A stretch of 64,000 bases of DNA from DATKNA01 sp963786765 (GCA_963786765.1 CAWBAJ010000019.1:191821-255820), one strand, 5' to 3'. Positions 44,911 through 55,503 are shown, counted from the stretch's first letter. Program-made: numbers and translations. Notes: generated from the letters alone by a model not told the origin.

Positions 44911-45381
44911 TCAGCCGCGGAGCTCCTTGGCGAAGAACGCCCGACGCCAGGGCGGGTCTCCGGACAGATGCGTCTCCCGGTATCCCCGGCGGGGGTAGTA
45001 CGCGCGGTTCTCGGTCATGAGCTCGTGGGTGTACAGGCGCATCTCGCGCACGCCGCGGGCCAGGGCTTCGTCCTCGGCGTGCCGCAACAAGCGGCTGCCC
45101 ACGCCCGTGCCCTGCGTGTCCGGCCGGACGGCCAGGTTCTCGACGAGGACATGGTCGACGAAATGCTCCAGGACGAGCACCCCGACGAGGTGCCCGTCCC
45201 GCTCCGCCAGCCAGGTGTGGCCCGCAGCCACGATCCGGGCGTAGTCGAGCGTCATGGGCACCGGCGGCCTGCCGATCCGGGCGACGTAGTGCTGGTACGC
45301 CGCGTGGACGAGCCGAGCCGCCGCCTCGGCGTCCGCAGCGGTCGCCCTGCGGATCACGAGCTCATCCCCGCCGCGGTCCAT
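44911..45381 (-). CDS. GNAT family N-acetyltransferase
   Basis: 156 residues, one GNAT domain. 'VIRRATAADAEAAARLVHAA' at the start and the acetyl-CoA motif A 'VENLAVRPDTQGTGVGSRLL' (Q/RxxGxG/A as QGTGVG) are clear; 'EMRLYTHELMTENRAYYPRR' and 'GYRETHLSGDPPWRRAFFAK' complete the fold. The substrate is unknown. ATG 45381 lies 6 bases after CAGACT, again the leaderless pattern. It is transcribed against dprA (converging, 15 bases between stops) and away from xerC. Confidence 0.9.
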   Translation of the reverse strand: MDRGGDELVIRRATAADAEAAARLVHAAYQHYVARIGRPPVPMTLDYARIVAAGHTWLAERDGHLVGVLVLEHFVDHVLVENLAVRPDTQGTGVGSRLLRHAEDEALARGVREMRLYTHELMTENRAYYPRRGYRETHLSGDPPWRRAFFAKELRG

Positions 45382-45522
45382 CCGGGCAGTCTGCCGCCCA
45401 CACCCGAGGACCGCCGCGCAAGGCCCGGGCGAGCGCGGCTCGGCCGCGGATCCGGCGCCTGGGCTCCACGGGAGCGGCGCGTCGGCTTGTCGGCGATGTG
45501 CGCGCCAGGTGACCGTGAACGG

Positions 45523-46509
45523 GTGGCGGCCGCGGCGAACGGGGACACGGCGGGGGCGGAGCTCCCGGAGGAGTTCACCGACGCCCTCCTCGCCTACGAG
45601 CGTCACCTGGGGGCCGAACGGGGGCACGGGCCCAACACCCGGCGCGCCTACCTCGGGGACGCCCGCGACCTGCTGTCCTTCGCCGTCGCGACGGGGCCGG
45701 CCGGCTGGCCGAGATCGATCTCGAGCTGCTGCGTGCGTGGCTGGCCCGACCTGATGGCCGGGAGGAGCCGCCCGCGCCACGATCGCCCGGCGGGCCGCGG
45801 GGGCCCGGGCCTTCAGCGCCTGGGCCCACCGCAGCGGCCGGATGCCCGCAGACCCTGGGCTCCGGCTGCGGTCCCCCCGGCTCGCCCGCACGCTCCCGCA
45901 CGTGCTGACCCAGGACCAGGCCGGTGGGCTGCTGGACGCCGCCGCCGAACGGGTGGTCCTCGCGGCCGCGGCGCAGGACGGCGACGATCGCGTTCCGGCC
46001 GCTGTCGCGCTGCGAGACCTCGCCGTCGTCGAGCTGCTGTACGCCACCGGCGCTCGCGTCGGGGAGCTCGTCGCGCTCGACGTGACGTCCGTCGACGCGC
46101 GGCCGCCGGCTGCTCAGGGTGCGCGGCAAGGGCGACCGGGAGCGGGTCGTGCCGTACGGCGTCCCCGCAGGTCAGCGCCTTCGAGGAGTACCTGACGGAG
46201 GGCCGCCCCGTGCTGCTGGCGGATCCGCGGCAACCGGCCCTGTTCCTCGGCCGCCGCGGCGGGCGGCTCGGGCAGCGCCAGGTCCGGGCCGCGGTCGCCG
46301 AGCTCGCGGCCCGCGTCGACGACGCACCCGCGATCGGCCCCCACGCCCTCCGCCACTCGGCCGCCACCCACCTGCTGGACGGGGGAGCCGACTTACGTAG
46401 CGTACAGGAGTTGCTCGGTCACGCTACGCTGTCGACTACCCAGCTCTACACCCACGTCTCAGTGGAGAGGCTCCGTGCAAGCTACCGACAGGCGCACCCC
46501 CGCGCGTGA
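45523..46509 (+). CDS. xerC: Tyrosine recombinase XerC-like, frameshifted
   Basis: Site-specific recombinase of the XerC/XerD class, which resolves chromosome dimers at dif during division. N-terminal SAM-like domain: 'EFTDALLAYERHLGAERGHG' and 'NTRRAYLGDARDLLSFAVA'. After a shift near 45705 the frame gives 'EIDLELLRAWLARPDGRE'; after others 'TLPHVLTQDQAGGLLDAAAE' and 'LYATGARVGELVALDVTSVD' (catalytic Arg). The last part returns to the first frame: 'IGPHALRHSAATHLLDGGAD' (HxxR) and 'LLGHATLSTTQLYTHVSVER' (His and nucleophile Tyr). About four slips. Starts GTG 45523; its end overlaps whiG by 35 bases. Confidence 0.87.
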   Translation: MAAAANGDTAGAELPEEFTDALLAYERHLGAERGHGPNTRRAYLGDARDLLSFAVATGPAGWPRSISSCCVRGWPDLMAGRSRPRHDRPAGRGGPGLQRLGPPQRPDARRPWAPAAVPPARPHAPARADPGPGRWAAGRRRRTGGPRGRGAGRRRSRSGRCRAARPRRRRAAVRHRRSRRGARRARRDVRRRAAAGCSGCAARATGSGSCRTASPQVSAFEEYLTEGRPVLLADPRQPALFLGRRGGRLGQRQVRAAVAELAARVDDAPAIGPHALRHSAATHLLDGGADLRSVQELLGHATLSTTQLYTHVSVERLRASYRQAHPRA

Positions 46510-47353
46510 CAGCCGCCGCCCGTCCGACGTCGACGTCGACCCCGCGGTCGAGGCCGACACGCCCCTGGACGACGTCGATGAAGTCGCCGCGAACGAGGCC
46601 GCCCTGCGGGCGCTCTGGGAGAAGTTCAAGGAGACCGGCGACGCAGCGACGCGCGAGCGGCTGATCCTGCACTACGCGCCGCTGGTCAAGTACGTCGCCG
46701 GCCGGGTCGGCGTCGGGCTGCCGCCGAACATCGAGCAGGCCGACCTCGTCAGCTACGGGATCTTCGGCCTGATCGACGCGATCGAGAAGTTCGACATCCA
46801 TCGCGCGATCAAGTTCGAGACCTACGCGATCTCGCGGATCCGCGGCGCCATCATCGACGAACTGCGGGCGATCGACTGGATCCCGCGGTCGGTCCGGTAC
46901 AAGGCGCGCGAGGTCGAGCGCGCCTACGCCGCGCTGGAGGCGGAGCTGCGCCGGACGCCGACCGAGCCCGAGGTCGCGGAGCGCCTGGGAATCGGCCTGG
47001 ACGACCTGCACCAGATCTTCTCGCAGGTCTCGTACGTGAACGTCGTGGCCCTCGACGAGCTCCTCACCGTCGGCGGTGAGAAGGGCGACAAGCTCTCGCT
47101 CGTCGACACCCTCGAGGACACCAAGGCCGAGGACCCGGTGACCGCGTTCGAGGCGGAGGAGACGAAGTTCCTCCTGGCGCGGGCGATCAACCAGCTGCCG
47201 GAACGCGAGAAGATCGTCGTCACGCTCTACTACTACGAGGGCCTGACGCTCGCCGAGATCGGCCGGGTGCTCGGCGTGACCGAGTCGCGGATCTGCCAGA
47301 TGCACACGAAGGCCGTGCTCCAGCTGCGGGCGAAGCTGGCCGAGGTCAGCTGA
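46475..47353 (+). CDS. whiG: RNA polymerase sigma factor WhiG/FliA family
   Basis: 292 residues. WhiG starts sporulation in aerial hyphae of Streptomyces; FliA drives late flagellar genes in other bacteria. Which applies here cannot be told. Region 2: 'RLILHYAPLVKYVAGRVGVG', 'EQADLVSYGIFGLIDAIEKF', 'IKFETYAISRIRGAIIDELR', 'IDWIPRSVRYKAREVERAYA'. Region 3: 'LRRTPTEPEVAERLGIGLDD'. Region 4: 'GLTLAEIGRVLGVTESRICQ'. An N-terminal acidic extension of ~45 residues precedes it. GTG 46475 lies inside xerC, so the two are translationally coupled. Confidence 0.95.
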   Translation: MQATDRRTPARDSRRPSDVDVDPAVEADTPLDDVDEVAANEAALRALWEKFKETGDAATRERLILHYAPLVKYVAGRVGVGLPPNIEQADLVSYGIFGLIDAIEKFDIHRAIKFETYAISRIRGAIIDELRAIDWIPRSVRYKAREVERAYAALEAELRRTPTEPEVAERLGIGLDDLHQIFSQVSYVNVVALDELLTVGGEKGDKLSLVDTLEDTKAEDPVTAFEAEETKFLLARAINQLPEREKIVVTLYYYEGLTLAEIGRVLGVTESRICQMHTKAVLQLRAKLAEVS

Positions 47354-47436
47354 CCAGCCGGTACTGACAACGGACGTCGGCGCGAGGCGCAACCGCCACG
47401 GTGGCCGCACGCACACACTGCCGCTCCTTTCGTCCT

Positions 47437-47513
47437 CAAGATCATGCTCACGACATGTGCGCCCTGGCGGCCGTTGTCGATCACTTTCCGCATATCTCGT
47501 GAGCATGATCTTG
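47437..47513. repeat. 77-bp palindrome, GATCATG family, copy C
   Basis: CAAGATCATGCTCACGA (47437-47453) and TCGTGAGCATGATCTTG (47497-47513) form a perfect 17-bp inverted repeat with a 43-base loop. Best preserved member of the family. Confidence 0.85.
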
Positions 47514-47536
47514 ATAGCGCTCTACGCACCCCTGGA

Positions 47537-47629
47537 CAGGATCATGTACGCGAGATGCGTGCGCAGGGACGCATCGTCGATCGCGCACCGTCGATCATGA
47601 GGGCCACGTATTCAGCGATCATGATCTTG
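47537..47629. repeat. ~93-bp degenerate palindrome, GATCATG family, copy D
   Basis: Left arm CAGGATCATGTACGCGAG (47537-47554) and right arm near 47612-47629 ending GATCATGATCTTG. Only the GATCATG cores and ends match well. It follows copy C by 23 bases. Confidence 0.5.
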
Positions 47630-47654
47630 CGGGCCGCTCGACACGACGTTGCTG

Positions 47655-47706
47655 GCGTTCCGGCCGCTTTTCGAGGGCCCTCGGCGCCGGGAAGCGGCCG
47701 GAACGC
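47655..47706. terminator. 15-bp perfect hairpin downstream of whiG
   Basis: GCGTTCCGGCCGCTT (47655-47669) pairs perfectly with AAGCGGCCGGAACGC (47692-47706) around a 22-base loop that itself contains the palindrome CGAGGGCCCTCG. It may end transcripts from either side, but it is over 300 bases from the whiG stop, so a terminator role is uncertain. Its right arm overlaps the first of the direct repeats. Confidence 0.45.
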
Positions 47707-47780
47707 GAGTGACGTGACCTGAACCGGCCGGAGCGCGAGTGACGTGACCCGATACAGGCCCGAACGGGAGTGACGTGACC
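47696..47780. repeat. Three 24-bp direct repeats with 30/31-bp period
   Basis: Units at 47696-47719, 47726-47749 and 47757-47780 share the pattern GGCC(G/C)GA(A/G)CG(C/G) followed by the invariant core GAGTGACGTGACC; spacers are 6 and 7 bases. The period of about three helical turns would place proteins on one face of the DNA. Function unknown. Confidence 0.85.
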
Positions 47781-47884
47781 GGTACCGGCAGTAGAACTGG
47801 GACGCAGCGGCTTCTTGGTCAGGCGGTGAACAGGGAACTCCGCAGCGGGTCGACAGGACAGGGCCGCTCGTGCCGGGATGCGCC

Positions 47885-48588
47885 CTAGCCCCCCGCGCCC
47901 AGCGGCAGCAAGATCGGAGGCGCGGGCGGACGCAGCAGCGTCAGCGGGTCGACGTAGAGGTCGCCCCGCAGAGCACCCCAGTGCAGGCAGGTCGTCGGGC
48001 AGTGGCTCCCCGTCGTGAGCACCCCGAGCGGAGCGCCGGCGCCGACCGCGTCTCCGGCCCTGACCTCGGCGGTCACCGGCTCGTAGGTGGTCCTGAGCCC
48101 ACCCTCGTGCCCGACCGCGACGACGCCGCGACCCGCGACTGCGCCGGCGAACGTGACAGTGCCCGCGCCGGCCGACAGCACCCGCTCGCCCGGGCTGCCG
48201 ATCGAGGTCAACACCGCGGTGCCCCGGCGACCACGGCCGCGGCCCGACGGCGAACCGCCGCAGCACCTGGGGTTGCGGAGACAGCGGCCAGCGGAACCGG
48301 GCGCCGGGCGCGCGGGACTGCATGACGCCGCCGCTCGCGACGCCTCCGCTCCGGGCGGCAGCACTCGGCGGCGGCGGGAGATCGCGGAGGGCGCTGCGGG
48401 CGCCGGGGACCTGACGGACGGCGGCGCCGGTGACGCGGGGCGGCGATGCGGACCCGCGCGGCGGGCAGGGCCACGAGAGCCGTGCCGGTGAGGACGGCAG
48501 CGAGCGCGACGACCACGGGTGCGGGGACATGCCGGGAGCCTGGCCCTGGGGCAGGGCGAGCGCTCGACGGCGTCCGGGGGTTGTGCAC
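47885..48588 (-). CDS. Exported M23-family metallopeptidase, frameshifted
   Basis: Secreted zinc peptidase of the LytM/M23 type that cuts peptidoglycan cross-links or, if degenerate, activates amidases. ATG 48588 starts a signal peptide 'VPAPVVVALAAVLTGTALVA'. A shifted frame then reads 'RFRWPLSPQPQVLRRFAVGP' and 'SPGHRGVDL' (zinc His and Asp), and after a shift near 48215 'TSIGSPGERVLSAGAGTVTF', 'GGLRTTYEPVTAEVRAGDAV' and 'GSHCPTTCLHWGALRGD' (the HxH-type ligand region). Stop TAG at 47885-47887. Two or more frame slips. It lies next to rpsB as in other actinobacteria. Confidence 0.82.
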
Positions 48589-48620
48589 GACGGGGCGCCG
48601 GCAGCCAGGTGTGGACGGCC

Positions 48621-48722
48621 GGGCTCGTGGCGGGTAAGGGTCGTGGCCGGGTCAAGGCTCGTGGCCGGGTCAAGGGTCGTGGCCGGGTCAAGGGTCAGGG
48701 CCGGGCTCAGGGCTGGGTGAGA

Positions 48723-48738
<16 letters not shown>
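48621..48738. repeat. 18-bp tandem repeats between aminotransferase and M23 gene
   Basis: Unit GGTCGTGGCCGGGTCAAG. Three near-identical copies at 48639-48692 (one mismatch), diverged copies at 48621-48638 and 48693-48710, and one more at 48721-48738 after a 10-base break. The last copy encodes the final codons of the aminotransferase, so the array probably grew out of that gene's end. It separates that stop from the M23 start. Confidence 0.85.
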
Positions 48739-50000
<1,262 letters not shown>

Positions 50001-50297
50001 GTCCACATCCTCGCTCGCCGCCGCTCGGCGGGCACGCGCGGGCGCGACCGGGCGACGATTGGGCCGGGGAGTGCTCCAGCGCGTACCCTTGGTTCGCGGC
50101 CGGCGCGTCCGGCCGACTTCGCGTGCCCTCCTACCGCCCACCCGCGGCGGGGCGCTCCGCTCGGTCCGGCCCTTCCAGAAGAGCCGGTGCGGATGCCGGA
50201 GGCACCAGGCGCACCGGCCGACCGGCCGGCGCGAAGAACCGAGAGAACCGCGGCCGCCCGCCAGACGGGCCGACGCGGTCACCAGGAGGAACACGGC

Positions 50298-51363
50298 ATG
50301 GCCGTCGTCACGATGCGCCAGCTCCTCGAGAGCGGCGTGCACTTCGGGCATCAGACCCGGCGCTGGAACCCCAAGATGAAGCGCTTCATCTTCACCGAGC
50401 GCAACGGCATCTACATCATCGACCTGCAGCAGTCGCTGTCGTTCATCGACCGCGCCTACGACTTCGTCAAGGAGACCGTGGCGCACGGCGGCACGATCCT
50501 CTTCGTCGGCACCAAGAAGCAGGCCCAGGAGCCGGTGGCCGAGCAGGCCGCCCGCGTCGGCATGCCGTACGTCAACCAGCGCTGGCTCGGCGGGATGCTC
50601 ACGAACTTCCAGACGGTGCACAAGCGGCTCCAGCGGCTCAAGGAGCTCGAGGAGATCGACTTCGAGGACGTCGCGAAGAGCGGCATGACGAAGAAGGAGC
50701 TCCTCGTCCTGCGCCGCGAGAAGGACAAGCTCGAGAAGACCCTCGGCGGCATCCGCGACATGGCCCGCGTGCCCAGTGCGGTGTGGATCGTGGACACGAA
50801 GAAGGAGCACCTCGCCGTCGACGAGGCGCGCAAGCTCGGCATCCCGGTCGTCGCGATCCTCGACACGAACTGCGACCCCGACGAGGTCGACTACAAGATC
50901 CCGGGCAACGACGACGCCATCCGCTCGGTCACGCTGCTGACCCGCGTGGTCGCCGACGCCGTCGCCGAGGGCCTGATGGCCCGCTCGCGTGGCGGGGACG
51001 TCAAGCCCGAGGCCGGCGCCGTGGCCGGTGACGAGCCGCTGGCGGAGTGGGAGCGGGAGCTCCTCGAGGGCCAGGCCGCCACCGTTCCCGCCGCCCGGGG
51101 TGCGGCCGAGGAGGGGACCGCCGCCGAGACGAGCGCCGACGAGGCTCCAGTCGCGCCTGCGATCGAGCCGCAGAGCCCCGCCGGCGACGACGCCGGCCGC
51201 ACTGGCGGGCGTGGGCGTCGAGACCACCGCCGACCAGGAGATCGGGGCCTTGACGGAGCCGGTCGCGACCGACGCCACCACCGCTGACGGCGTCCCGGCC
51301 GGCGAGGCCCTGAACGTGGACGACCGAGCGCCTGACACGAGCCGTCCGAGCTCGAGGATGTGA
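50298..51363 (+). CDS. rpsB: 30S ribosomal protein S2 with acidic tail, one frameshift
   Basis: S2 joins the 30S subunit late and is needed for S1 binding. 'MAVVTMRQLLESGVHFGHQT', 'FIFTERNGIYIIDLQQSLSF', 'RWLGGMLTNFQTVHKRL' and 'IPVVAILDTNCDPDEVDYKI' are standard. After residue ~235 comes an Ala/Glu-rich tail. In the start frame the tail turns Arg-rich and stops at 51289; a one-base shift near 51200 gives instead 'GVGVETTADQEIGALTEPVA' and TGA 51361-51363, 15 bases before tsf. The second reading has normal composition and is preferred. Start ATG follows AGGAGG. Confidence 0.95.
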
Positions 51364-51378
51364 AGGAGAAGAACCACC

Positions 51379-52208
51379 ATGGCGAACATCACGGCCGCCG
51401 ACGTCAAGGCGGCTTCGTGACAGCACCGGCGCGGGGATGATGGACGCGAAGCGCGCCCTGGAGTCCAGCGACGGCGACTTCGACAAGGCCGATCGAGTTC
51501 CTGCGGGTCAAGGGCCAGGCGAGCGCGCAGAAGCGGGAGGGACGCACGGCGTCGAACGGGCTGGTCGCGGCCCATGTGGCCGACGGCGTCGGCACCCTCG
51601 TCGAGATCAACTGCGAGACCGACTTCGTCGCGAAGGGCGAGGTCTTCGCCCAGCTCGCGCAGCGGGTGCTGGACCAGGCGGTGAAGATCCAGGCGACGGA
51701 CGTCCAGTCCCTGCTCGACAGCGAGATCGAGCCGGGCAAGACGGTCACGGAGCTGCTCGTCGAGGCCAACGCGACGATCGGCGAGAAGATCGAGATCCGC
51801 AACGTGGCGCGCCTCGAGGCCCCGTTCGTGGCCAGCTACCTGCACCGCACCAGCCCCGACCTGCCGCCGCAGATCGGGGTGCTGGTGGCCACCGACGGCC
51901 CCAGCGAGGTCGCGAAGGACGTCGCGATGCACGCCGCGGCGATGGCGCCCGGGTACCTCACCCGTGACGCCGTCCCGGCCGAGATCGTCGAGTCGGAGCG
52001 GCGGATCGCGGAGGAGAAGTCCCGCGAGGAGGGCAAGCCCGAGCAGGCACTGCCTCGGATCGTCGAGGGCCGCGTCGACGCGTTCTTCAAGGACAACGTG
52101 CTCCTGGAGCAGAAGTTCGCGAAGGACCAGAGCAAGACGGTCTCGCAGGTGCTGAAGGAGGCCGGGGTCAACGCCACCGGCTTCGCGCGGTTCAAGGTCG
52201 GCGCCTGA
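51379..52208 (+). CDS. tsf: Elongation factor Ts, two frameshifts
   Basis: EF-Ts exchanges GDP for GTP on EF-Tu. From ATG 51379 (after GGAGA): 'MANITAADVK', then an extra G near 51408 creates a false stop; the next frame gives 'LRDSTGAGMMDAKRALESSD', and an extra G near 51491 leads to 'IEFLRVKGQASAQKREGRTA'. The body is intact: 'EINCETDFVAKGEVFAQLAQ', 'NVARLEAPFVASYLHR', 'VLLEQKFAKDQSKTVSQVLK'. About 275 residues. As the gene is essential, both indels are almost certainly sequence errors. Confidence 0.94.
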
Positions 52209-52234
52209 CGCAGGGCAGCTGACCAAGGGGCCCG

Positions 52235-52269
52235 CCGCGGCACCCGGGCCAACGGTCCGGGTGCCGCGG
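52235..52269 (+). terminator. Hairpin after tsf
   Basis: CCGCGGCACCCGG (52235-52247) pairs perfectly with CCGGGTGCCGCGG (52257-52269) over a 9-base loop, 26 bases after the tsf stop. No T-run. It separates rpsB-tsf from pyrH. Confidence 0.65.
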
Positions 52270-52488
52270 GGCCTGCCCGGGGCGGCAGCCGGCAGGCCCG
52301 CTCGGGTTGAGCCGGGTGGGTCCCGCTCGCCGCAGGCACAGACGGACGCCGACAGCGTGCGGCAGACTGATCACAAGTGGCTGGCACGGTAGCGGCCGGC
52401 GGGCACCCGCCGGCGAGGGGAGACGCCAGGGTGGACACGACGACCGAGCCGGAGCTGGCCATCGACCTCGACGGGACGCGGACCAGAG

Positions 52489-53247
52489 ATGGGGGACGAA
52501 CTCGCCCCCGAGGCGGACGCCGCCGGGTCCGGACGCCCCCGGTACCGCAGGGTGCTCCTGAAGCTGTCCGGCGAGGTGTTCGGCGCCGGAAAGCTGGGGG
52601 TCGACCCCGACGTGGTCGCCCCACTCGCCGCCCAGATCGCCGAGGTCGTGCGCGAGGGAGTACAGGTGTCCGTCGTCGTCGGCGGCGGCAACTTCTTCCG
52701 CGGCGCCGAGCTGTCTCAGCGGGGCATGGACCGGGCGCGCGCGGATTACATGGGAATGCTCGGAACCGTCATGAACTGCCTGGCCCTGCAGGACTTCCTC
52801 GAGCAGCTCGGGGTCGACACCCGGGTGCAGACCGCGATCACGATGGGCCAGGTGGCTGAGCCGTACGTGCCCCGCCGGGCCATCCGTCACCTCGAGAAGG
52901 GCCGGGTCGTGATCTTCGGCGCCGGGCTCGGGGCCCCCTACTTCTCCACCGACACGACCGCGGCGCAGAGAGCTCTGGAGATCAAGGCGGACGTCGTCCT
53001 GATGAGCAAGAACGGCGTCGACGGCGTCTACACGGCCGACCCGCACGTGGACCCGGACGCCCGCAAGCTCGAGCAGGTCACCTACGGGGACGCCCTGCGC
53101 CGCAGCCTCAAGGTCGTCGACGCCACCGCCTTCAGCTTGTGCATGGACAACAAGCTGCCCATGATCGTGTTCGGGATGGAGGGTGAGGGGAACGTCGCGC
53201 GTGCTGTGCGGGGTGAGAGGATCGGCACGCTCGTGACGGCCGGGTGA
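52489..53247 (+). CDS. pyrH: Uridylate kinase, true start possibly upstream
   Basis: 252 residues from ATG 52489. PyrH phosphorylates UMP to UDP. 'RRVLLKLSGEVFGAGKLGVD', 'VVGGGNFFRGAELSQRG', 'FGAGLGAPYFSTDTTAAQRA' and 'CMDNKLPMIVFGMEGEGNVA' are conserved. The ATG has no ribosome site. Upstream, GTG 52377 lies 8 bases after CAGACT and GTG 52431 has a GAGGGGA site; both open a frame reading 'TTTEPELAIDLDG' that would join this one by a one-base slip in the GGGGG run at 52491-52495. The natural protein may therefore be 20-40 residues longer. Confidence 0.94.
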   Translation: MGDELAPEADAAGSGRPRYRRVLLKLSGEVFGAGKLGVDPDVVAPLAAQIAEVVREGVQVSVVVGGGNFFRGAELSQRGMDRARADYMGMLGTVMNCLALQDFLEQLGVDTRVQTAITMGQVAEPYVPRRAIRHLEKGRVVIFGAGLGAPYFSTDTTAAQRALEIKADVVLMSKNGVDGVYTADPHVDPDARKLEQVTYGDALRRSLKVVDATAFSLCMDNKLPMIVFGMEGEGNVARAVRGERIGTLVTAG

Positions 53248-53308
53248 TCACCCGCGGCGGGCGGTTCTGGCAGGCCGGCGCTGTCGCCGGCGCGACGAAG
53301 GAGCGACG

Positions 53309-53866
53309 GTGATCGACGAGACCCTCCTCGAGGCCGAGGAGAAGATGGAGAAGGCGGTGGACGTCGCCAAGGAGGACTTCGCCGCCATTCGGACGGGGCG
53401 GGCGAACCCGGCGATGTTCAGCAGGCTCCTCGTGGACTACTACGGCTCTCCGACGCCGTTGCAGCAGCTCGCGTCCTTCCAGACGCCCGAGGCGCGGACG
53501 ATGATCATCACGCCGTACGACCGGAGCTCGATGGGCGGCATCGAGAAGGCCATCCGCGACTCCGACCTCGGGGTGAACCCCACCAACGACGGCACCATCA
53601 TCCGGGTGGTCCTTCCCCAGCTGACCCAGGAGCGGCGGCGCGACTACATCAAGCTGGCGAAGAACAAGGCGGAGGACGCCCGGGTGTCCGTCCGCAACAT
53701 CCGGCGTCGCGCGAAGGAGGAGCTGGACCGCATCGCCCGTGACGGCGAGGCCGGCGAGGACGAGGTGACCCGGGCCGAGAAGGAGCTGGAGCACGTCACG
53801 AAGCGCCACGTCGACGCCATCGACGACCTGCTCCGCCACAAGGAATCCGAACTCCTCGAGGTGTGA
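53309..53866 (+). CDS. frr: Ribosome recycling factor
   Basis: 185 residues, normal length. RRF splits post-termination ribosomes with EF-G. 'MIDETLLEAEEKMEKAVDVA', 'FAAIRTGRANPAMFSRLLVD', 'YYGSPTPLQQLASFQTPEAR', 'NPTNDGTIIRVVLPQLTQER' and 'VRNIRRRAKEELDRIARDG' match the family. GTG 53309 follows AAGGAG. The next frame begins 5 bases after its stop. Confidence 0.97.
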   Translation: MIDETLLEAEEKMEKAVDVAKEDFAAIRTGRANPAMFSRLLVDYYGSPTPLQQLASFQTPEARTMIITPYDRSSMGGIEKAIRDSDLGVNPTNDGTIIRVVLPQLTQERRRDYIKLAKNKAEDARVSVRNIRRRAKEELDRIARDGEAGEDEVTRAEKELEHVTKRHVDAIDDLLRHKESELLEV

Positions 53867-53870
53867 ACCC

Positions 53871-55503
53871 GTGACCGACGCTCCCTTCGCAGATTCCGCC
53901 CCCCGTCGCCGGCGGGACCGGGACCGTGCCGCGGGCGCGCCGGGCGACGTCGACTCCTGGGCCCACCTCGTGGGGCTGGACGGCCGCCCCGCGGACGGCG
54001 GGCCGCCCACCGGCCCCGGTTCGCCCGACGAGGCGGCCGGCTCCGGAACTCCGGAGCCACTCAGCCGCCGTGCCGCCCGACTGCGGGAGGCGCGCACGGA
54101 CACCGACTCCCCGGCCGGTCCGCCGCCCCCCGGTGGCTCGCTGACGGCGTCGGGCGGCCTCCCCCTGCGGCCGTGGTGGGCTTCACCCGCGGAGCCCCCC
54201 GCCGAGTCCGTCCCCGCGGTTCCGCCGGCGTTCCGCCGCCCTGGGGCCGGAGCGGTTCTGCCGGACGTCACACCGGAGCCGCCCCGGCCCGTCCGGGACC
54301 AGCCATTGGCACGGCAGCCCGTGCGGGAGCAGCCGCAGGTGAACCCGTGGCCCGGAAAGGTGCGGCCCGCGTTGCCGGTACCCGGTGCGGTCAGCGGCCG
54401 GCGTGCCTCCGGCCGCACCTCCGACGTCCTCCCCGACCCCGATCCGATGGTCCACGAGCCCGGCGTGCTGCTGGGCGCGCCGCTCAGGCCCGCCGAGATC
54501 GAACTGCCGCGGGAGGGCCGCGCTCACGCGCAGGAACGGCCGGCCCCGGAGGTGCAGCTGCCGCAGGACGCCGCTGCAACCGCCGGGCGGGAGTCGGCCG
54601 GCGGCCCCGTCCTCGGCCGCCCCGTGCTGCCGTCAGCCGCTCTGCCCGGGCCCGTGCTGCCAGGTGTCGAGCCGTTCGTGCACCCCGACCAGGAGGCGCC
54701 GCCCCGTCGTCCCGCACCGGCCAGTGGTGCTCTCCAGATGCCCTCGGTGGCAGGCGGGGCGGCGACGACCGGGGAGCTCGACCTCGGCTCGTCCGCGACG
54801 TCGCCGCCGACGCCGCGGACAAGGCCTCCCGGGCGGCGCGCTCCGCGCCCCACGCCGTCGAGGCGACGTCTCGGAGCTGCGCCCCTCCGTTTCCCCGACC
54901 TGAGCCCCGCCGGCCCGCCCCTCGAGGCCGGCGAGCCTCGCGGAGGCCGCGCCAGCGGCAGCCGCGCGGACAGCTCCGCGTTCCACCCCCGGAACCCCCG
55001 CACGCTCCCGTCGCCGGGGGACCACGCCAGCCCGCGGCGTGCCCGAGGCGCCGGCGGTGTCCGGACCCGCCAGGGGCATCCTCGGAACGGGCAGCCTCAC
55101 ACCCCCGGCGGGCGTCGCCGACGCCGCGGCTGCTGACGCCCTCGACGTCGTGGCGGGGATCGGCGCCGCGGGGCGGGCCTCCCGCCGCCGCGCCGCGTCG
55201 GAGGACGCGCAGGCCCGCGCTGCCGAGCAGCCGGCGGTGCGGTCACGAGGCGCCCACTCGTCCTGGCCGCCCCTGCGCGCGGTCGACACGCCTCCCGACG
55301 CTCCCGACGCTCCCGACGGCGAGGCGACCAGCCTGCTGCGCCCCGTACCTGCCGACCCGGCGTCCCAGGCCGCCCGCCTGGCCGCGCGGACGCTCCCGAG
55401 AGCTCGCCGCTTCCGGAGCGGGCGCCCGACGTCCCCCTGGCAGGCGCACGATCGCGCCGGGCAGGTGGATCACGACGTTCGTCCGGTTCCACCGCCGCGC
55501 TGA
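53871..55503 (+). CDS. Long disordered Pro/Ala/Arg-rich region, probably N-terminal extension of CdsA
   Basis: GTG 53871 opens a frame of 421 codons with low-complexity, Pro/Gly/Ala/Arg-rich sequence and no recognisable domain ('MTDAPFADSAPRRRRDRDR', 'DVDSWAHLVGLDGRPADGG', 'HEPGVLLGAPLRPAEIELP'). Beyond ~54830 composition becomes strongly Arg-biased, a sign of frame slip; another frame carries on with 'GTGSLTPPAGVADAAAADA' and 'ADALDVVAGIGAAGRASRR' to 55503. With slips corrected it would run into CdsA at ~55520. Actinobacterial CdsA often has a disordered cytoplasmic leader, but ~550 residues is very long. It could also be a separate gene between frr and cdsA. Confidence 0.5.

Larger units (their letters stand above)
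47354..47884. other. Repeat-rich convergent intergenic region
   Basis: 531 bases between the stops of whiG and the M23 peptidase gene, with no credible coding frame. It contains GATCATG palindromes C and D, a 15-bp inverted repeat, and three 24-bp direct repeats, each listed separately. Local GC is a little lower than in the flanking genes. Confidence 0.75.

Noticed and set aside
47696..47780. Possible CRISPR array
   Set aside because: Only three 24-bp units with 6-7 base spacers and no cas genes; spacers are far too short.
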